Program-made: the position numbers and the translations under genes | Shown here: piece after piece, positions 62,501 to 64,000 of the stretch | Numbering within the stretch: position 1 is the stretch's first letter | Layout: the number at the start of each line of letters is the position of its first letter | Notes under the pieces: model-generated | Databases searched by the model: none | Told to the model about the DNA's origin: nothing | The model's input: the letters and a program-made list of their open reading frames with translations, nothing else | NCBI GenBank assembly: GCA_039566865.1 | Contig: CM076956.1 | Coordinates: 14,085,511 to 14,149,510 of the forward strand | DNA from: Aurelia coerulea | Lineage: Eukaryota > Cnidaria > Scyphozoa > Semaeostomeae > Ulmaridae | Direction of reading: 5' to 3' | Length of the DNA: 64,000 nt

Positions 62501-63665
62501 GAAGTACCAACGCTTCTTTTCATGGGCCACAGCATGAGAAATGGGACTTCCATAGTTTAACTGAAGAACATTCAGTTGAAAAGAAGCTTAACTTAACCTC
62601 AAGGTTGTTGTCTTCTCTCCTTGTCATTGGCCTACCTTGATATCTCTCCACTACTGACCTACAAATTTCAAACTGCTTCATGTATCAATTACATATTCAA
62701 GTATGCGACTCGAAACTTGATGCCCCAAACTCAAAACGAATCCATTAAGAATCACTATGCTATGCGCTTAGCCCTAAACTTCATAGTTGGTTTTATCTTT
62801 TCCCCATCTATGGCCACAGGATATTTACATACATTCACCCCTGCTGCCCTGCCAACAAGGATTAATAAGTTTAGCTAGCGACAAGACCAGCAGGGCTGAT
62901 ACCATGCACTCTATAAGATGATTAAAGGAATTATCACTGACCTTCAGTCCCAGAGATCCTCTCTCCATTTTCTCAAAACCAACGGCCATCACACAATCTG
63001 CTACTCCTTTAAAACGAAATGAACAAAGCTGAGATTTCTAATGAATCCTATGGAAAAGTGAGAGAACTTTGCAAGTTTCGTAATCCACAATAGTTGTTAT
63101 GATTGTTGAATTTCGATGACTATGTTTGCCCCTGAAGCACCTCTTGGACTTTCCATGAATCACTGACACCCATGTCCTTGACAGATGCAAAAGGGGAAAA
63201 GATGGTAGCAAGCAAGGACCTTTGGAATGCAATGGATCTTGGTAAAAGTTCCTTGGCATCATCTTTAGCATTATTTCTACATTCTCTTTCCTTATCTGTC
63301 GATTCTAAGGACAAAATTAGGACAAGATTCTAAGGATCATCTGCAACGATCGAGCATTTTCCACCTTCAATTCAGCAGAGCTATTACCAACGACCCATCA
63401 TGATTCATTGCAATTCTAACTCATCAGTCTGAAAGTACTTTAAATTGTTTATTTTGGTACTAATCGGCACTACTACCTTAACTACTACCTCTCTTGCCTC
63501 TTAAACTAAATGGGAACAGGCATTACTTCTACCATTCACTAACTACAGCCAATTTCGAATTCTCCTAAAATTTAGGGAAAAGATTGCAGCGCTATACATA
63601 CCTCCTTCGATGAGCTGCTTAGCAAGCATAAGTGCTGATGAGCCTGTTGCACAATTGTTGTTTAC
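38468..63665 (-). CDS. SCP2: SCPx / SCP2: peroxisomal 3-ketoacyl-CoA thiolase fused to sterol carrier domain (5' end outside window)
   Basis: Peroxisomal beta-oxidation of branched-chain acyl-CoAs plus a lipid-transfer domain. Fourteen exons, listed 5' to 3': 63602-63665, 62942-63006, 61428-61554, 58770-58833, 58016-58102, 56456-56606, 55443-55494, 54647-54742, 53773-53880, 51105-51255, 50327-50426, 46526-46658, 39321-39400, 38468-38557. Every intron is GT-AG and every junction keeps phase; the sum is 1368 nt (455 codons plus stop). Landmarks in order: [10 protein letters not shown] (catalytic Cys), [61 protein letters not shown], then the SCP2 domain ([19 protein letters not shown]) and a final AKL, a type 1 peroxisomal signal. 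Animal SCPx is about 547 residues, so about 90 are missing beyond 64000. Large introns hold many transposons. I saw no internal promoter for a separate SCP2 transcript. Confidence 0.95.
39915..40770 (+). pseudogene. RT fragment of a third LINE family (SCP2 intron)
   Basis: Reads [17 protein letters not shown], then [12 protein letters not shown], a frameshifted [17 protein letters not shown], and a thumb region ([12 protein letters not shown]). It has an in-frame stop, at least two frameshifts and no ends, so it is a decayed internal fragment, antisense to SCP2. Confidence 0.75.
40840..41345 (-). mobile_element. 5'-truncated 3' end of the two-ORF LINE family
   Basis: The - strand frame 41046-41342 encodes [35 protein letters not shown]: the same C-terminus as at 32937-33245. 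The 3' UTR has the matching hairpin at 40966-41011. It is sense to SCP2 within the 7.1-kb intron and abuts the 77-bp array. Confidence 0.75.
41387..41925. repeat. 77-bp tandem array, 7 near-identical units
   Basis: GCAATACATATCATCAATGG starts units at about 41388, 41465, 41542, 41619, 41696, 41773 and 41850. Units are almost identical (a CATGAATAA variant occurs at about 41511), indicating recent expansion. 77 is not a multiple of 3, so the repeated 65-codon ORFs are by-products. No distinct spacers exist, so it is not a CRISPR. It lies in an SCP2 intron. Confidence 0.95.
41931..42190 (-). other. Unidentified - strand ORF in SCP2 intron
   Basis: About 85 codons ending at 41931 ([21 protein letters not shown], then [16 protein letters not shown], ending QAFGNL). 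Coding-like, with no ATG. It weakly resembles the ORF at 58344-58709, sharing an ACKLL-x2-L motif. Possibly a domesticated or TE-derived exon. Function unknown. Confidence 0.3.
42387..42628. repeat. 128-bp near-perfect tandem duplication
   Basis: TTAAGCATAACCGATGTCAC begins at 42387 and 42515; about 114 bp match almost exactly, ending TTTCATGGTGGGGAA. Recent local duplication in an intron. Confidence 0.9.
42629..44790. other. SCP2 intron, no further feature seen
   Basis: Several 60-90 codon ORFs on both strands lack motifs and splice support. Confidence 0.45.
44800..45377. repeat. 578-bp element with 9-bp target duplication
   Basis: AGGGGTTCC at 44791-44799 and 45378-45386. It begins ATAGACTC and ends AATCAGTCT. 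Inside are AGTCCCAGTTATCGC and TCGTAGTTATAGCG words, a CAA-rich tract and inverted CATGAGTCGTAG / CTACGAA pieces. Ends and words match the interleaved cluster at 21113-22255, so this looks like a solitary member of that family. Confidence 0.7.
45880..45975 (-). mobile_element. LINE 3' UTR stem-loop remnant
   Basis: On the - strand, CGCAGGG (45948-45954) pairs with CCCTGTG (45921-45927) around a 20-base loop ending TTGCT. The flanks resemble the GRF-family 3' UTR. It is the most diverged copy and its tail is unclear. Confidence 0.5.
46075..46377. repeat. PiggyBac-type MITE, copy 1 (303 bp)
   Basis: TTAA at 46071-46074 and 46378-46381. Ends are AGGGGCTCTGTC and GACCGAGCCCCT. The interior shares CACTTATATCCGAGCAATCG with copy 2 at 47412-47782. 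TTAA duplication is the piggyBac signature (established). Confidence 0.85.
46526..46658 (-). CDS. SCP2: SCP2 exon, core of sterol carrier domain
   Basis: Forty-four codons ([20 protein letters not shown] through [15 protein letters not shown]) that begin the lipid-binding SCP2 fold. It is followed by the gene's largest visible intron, 39401-46525 (7.1 kb), which is filled with RT relics and tandem repeats. Confidence 0.93.
47100..47185. repeat. ATG/GAT microsatellite
   Basis: ATGATGATGATGATGATGAT run, then degenerate GATAAT units, in the SCP2 intron. Confidence 0.85.
47412..47782. repeat. PiggyBac-type MITE, copy 2 (371 bp), with insert
   Basis: TTAA at 47408-47411 and 47783-47786; ends AGGGGCTCAGTCG and CGGAGCCCCT. 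Collinear with the copy at 46075 apart from divergence and a 48-bp GC-rich insert. Confidence 0.85.
47482..47529. repeat. 48-bp hAT-like micro-MITE
   Basis: CAGGGAGCGCCGAAG at the left and the inverse of CAGGAAGCGCCGAAG at the right. GTTCATCC occurs on both sides (47474-47481 and 47530-47537), a perfect 8-bp duplication. An 8-bp duplication and CAGGG ends are typical of hAT. The insert is absent from the sister MITE at 46075. Confidence 0.8.
48490..49290 (-). pseudogene. 5'-truncated LINE RT C-terminus (fourth family)
   Basis: The - strand frame up to about 49270 reads [52 protein letters not shown] and [13 protein letters not shown], ending at 48641. This is the thumb and C-terminal region of a non-LTR RT without the catalytic core. 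About 187 codons are intact from the internal Met. In an SCP2 intron, sense to the gene. Confidence 0.8.
49314..49698. repeat. TTAA MITE (AGCAGTCTGTCC family), interrupted
   Basis: Starts TTAAAGCAGTCTGTCCC and ends GTGCCTTTAA, like the 187-bp element at 58990. The right part is split by a segment at about 49499-49693 bounded by GACAG on both sides, which contains a GCAGACTCT / AGAGTCTGC hairpin. A partial copy lies near 23960-24090. Confidence 0.5.
49745..50245 (-). mobile_element. 5'-truncated LINE 3' end (GRF family)
   Basis: - strand frame: [38 protein letters not shown], stop at about 49997. The 3' UTR stem is CCTCGGGG (49895-49902) and CCCTGGGG (49869-49876), fully paired with wobbles, with a TCTTTTGCT loop end and an ATATATAAAAAAAA tail. 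Same strand as SCP2, starting about 80 bp after the exon at 50327. Confidence 0.85.
51605..52330. repeat. Old inverted duplication in SCP2 intron
   Basis: About 51735-51890 is partly inverted at 52085-52265 (AAAAAGG-TGG-TGTAAAATTC, AATTCTACNGTTG, TTCTGAAAT). Direct TGAAAATAAGGCTAAAT words flank it at 51617 and 52284. It is strongly diverged; class unknown. Confidence 0.5.
52480..53700. repeat. TIR element related to 23744-25832, with nested MITE
   Basis: Left part: GGCCACTGCTCCTTGAATATC. Right part: AGGTAAATTTTAAAGTAGATTTGAACATATCTGCC and an inverted CTTGATATCAAG / GTGGCTTTTCAAA end, matching the arms of the 2.1-kb element. A 695-bp MITE splits the right side. Confidence 0.55.
52882..53576. 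repeat. 695-bp MITE with repeated CCAAATGGAGTA arms
   Basis: TGGCTCGGAGAAGACCC at the left and its inverse at the right, with arms of about 150 bp. Each arm carries three CCAAATGGAGTA words spaced about 15-35 bp apart, plus ATTTTAACTCATTGTC. The interior is unique. The target duplication is unclear; CGCAT / ATGCG just outside may belong to the arms. Confidence 0.8.
53773..53880 (-). CDS. SCP2: SCP2 exon with GHP motif
   Basis: Encodes the [18 protein letters not shown] and [11 protein letters not shown] segments. The His of GHP is a catalytic base in thiolases. The acceptor follows TTTTTCAAAG and the donor is GTACTT. Confidence 0.93.
54647..54742 (-). CDS. SCP2: SCP2 exon with HDCF motif
   Basis: Encodes [18 protein letters not shown] then [14 protein letters not shown] replaces the NEAF loop of classical thiolases and marks the SCP2-thiolase subfamily (established). 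Two bases complete a Gly codon at the start and one base is left at the end, matching the neighbours. Confidence 0.93.
56262..56338. repeat. Short TIR hairpin (TGCGGTCACA ends)
   Basis: TGCGGTCACA at the left and TGTGACCGCA at the right with weaker inner pairing (GCGT, TTGT / ACAA). A 77-bp MITE candidate in an SCP2 intron. Confidence 0.5.
57285..57405 (-). mobile_element. LINE 3' UTR stem-loop remnant
   Basis: On the - strand, CCTCGGGG (57391-57398) faces CCTCTTGG (57365-57372): six of eight pairs remain. The loop ends TATTTTGCT, followed by a TATCGTAGTCGTAGTGTTGTA block and an ATATAAAAAAAC tail. It is followed on the + strand by an A-rich AAAC tract (57424-57545). Confidence 0.65.
58344..58709 (-). 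other. Unidentified 121-codon ORF in SCP2 intron
   Basis: A - strand frame between the SCP2 exons at 58016 and 58770, with coding-like composition: [50 protein letters not shown] do not recognise a family. It shares a faint ACKLL-x2-L pattern with 41931-42190. It could be a TE-derived or alternative exon. Confidence 0.35.
58990..59176. repeat. 187-bp TTAA MITE
   Basis: TTAA at 58986-58989 and 59177-59180. Ends AAGCAGTCTGTCCCC and GGGGACAGACTGCCT. PiggyBac-type by its target duplication; relatives at 49314 and, in part, near 24000 and 20975. Confidence 0.8.
59212..59759. repeat. Mariner-type palindromic MITE, copy 2 (548 bp)
   Basis: TA at 59210-59211 and 59760-59761; ends CTGGGTGCGCCAAAATAAAC and its inverse. 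Folds back about a centre near 59495. Same family as 6623-7232 (GCACGTTTGG, CACGACTTA, GTGGTGATTT). The 121-codon ORF across the left half is a by-product. Confidence 0.85.
59762..60424. other. SCP2 intron, no feature seen
   Basis: AT-rich, with a small AGAGTTACCC hairpin near 60275. Nothing else. Confidence 0.45.
60425..60596. repeat. About 170-bp MITE candidate (GGCTGATTTCCAC ends)
   Basis: GGCTGATTTCCACCC at the left and its inverse GTGGAAATCAGCC at the right, with further imperfect pairing (ATTTTCC / GGAAAT). No target duplication identified. Confidence 0.45.
60864..61260 (-). mobile_element. LINE RT C-terminal remnant with 3' hairpin
   Basis: - strand frame: [20 protein letters not shown] then [10 protein letters not shown], the tail region of a CR1/L2-like RT. 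About 130 bp downstream a long hairpin (CATTCATGGTGAG against CTCGCCATGAATG, 60864-60912) occupies the place of the stem-loop in the GRF family. A separate family by sequence. Confidence 0.55.
61780..61905. repeat. Hairpin element with CGAAACGTC loop
   Basis: Arms of about 45 bp (GCACTTTGTGATG, AAATAAGCACGAC, AGCATAGCC and inverses) in an SCP2 intron. On the + strand one side reads TTGATAACGGGCTATGCTCGAAACGTC, similar in layout to the hairpin at 25.7 kb. Confidence 0.65.
61906..62941. other. SCP2 intron, one microsatellite
   Basis: ATGTACTATCA-type repeats near 62107-62152. Other ORFs show no motif. Confidence 0.45.
63602..63665 (-). CDS. SCP2: SCP2 exon with thiolase catalytic Cys
   Basis: The first exon in the window encodes [21 protein letters not shown] plus one base. 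The Cys of NNNCATGS is the nucleophile that forms the acyl-enzyme in thiolases. The acceptor is CTCTTCAG and the donor GTATGT. It starts in phase 0, so the preceding exon off-window must end on a whole codon. Confidence 0.93.
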
Positions 63666-63689
63666 CTGAAGAGAATAAACATAGACATA

Positions 63690-64000
63690 CAGGGTGTCCC
63701 AAAAAAGTTGCTCGATATTTGATTAAATGTTAAAATTAACGAGATAATCAAAGGGCTCCATGATGAGATAACACAACTTTAAAATCTTTAATTAATCTCA
63801 GACACCAGAATCTCACAAATCCGCTGAATAATAAACGGAGTTACAACCTTTTGAAGTTCAAGTTTGTGTGAAAGCTGAAACCAGAGGCCTCTAAAAAGCA
63901 TTTGTGGAAATACATTGGCTATCATTTCTTTTGCTTCTCGTTCATTTTGGAGAAAACCAAATGGGATTTGGAAAGATTTTCCGTAACCCACGTTTCAAGT
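63690..64000. repeat. Mariner-type MITE, left end, runs off window
   Basis: After TA at 63688-63689 comes CAGGGTGTCCCAAAAAAG then TTGCTCGATATTTGATT, an end of the CCGGGTGTCCC type seen at 24326. The other end is not in the window. Confidence 0.6.

Overview
This is animal nuclear DNA. It is AT-rich and mostly non-coding, with a multi-exon gene using GT-AG introns, an intronless rhodopsin-class GPCR, several LINE relics and a dense layer of short inverted-repeat transposons. The TE spectrum (PHD-finger CR1/L2-like LINEs, G-run-ended MITEs, CCGGGTG-ended mariner-type MITEs) suggests an invertebrate, most likely an anthozoan cnidarian. The lineage is inference; the metazoan origin is not in doubt.

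Two host genes can be supported. (1) 12753-14192 (+): a complete 479-codon class A GPCR in one exon, with a signal peptide and an N-glycosylated N-terminus. (2) 38468-63665 (-): the last 14 exons of a peroxisomal sterol carrier protein 2 / SCPx 3-ketoacyl-CoA thiolase gene. These cover 455 codons, all 13 junctions keep phase, and the protein ends in the PTS1 tripeptide AKL. The exons for roughly the first 90 residues lie beyond position 64000.

Layout: 1-11.9 kb is intergenic and holds MITEs, a LINE 3' end and degenerate duplications. 11.9-14.2 kb is the GPCR and its upstream repeats. 14.3-27.4 kb is repeats: 100-bp and 171-bp tandem arrays, a 650-bp TIR element, an interleaved inverted-repeat cluster at 21.1-22.3 kb, and a 2.1-kb TIR element with a 967-bp mariner-type MITE inside it. 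27.0-36.3 kb is a LINE nest: a two-ORF LINE on the + strand sits in a minisatellite and is itself interrupted by an 852-bp TIR element and by a truncated poly(A)-tailed LINE of another family; a diverged copy on the - strand follows. 38.5-63.7 kb is the SCPx gene, whose introns carry RT relics, a 77-bp tandem array, piggyBac-like TTAA MITEs and mariner-type MITEs.

The most interesting signals concern mobile DNA. Six dispersed LINE 3' ends share a stem-loop whose stem changes with pairing kept while the loop stays constant. Two 39-76 bp elements have 9-bp target duplications, and a 48-bp one has an 8-bp duplication. The nested insertions can be ordered from target duplications and restored reading frames. 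No prokaryotic operon, CRISPR array or intact virus was seen.
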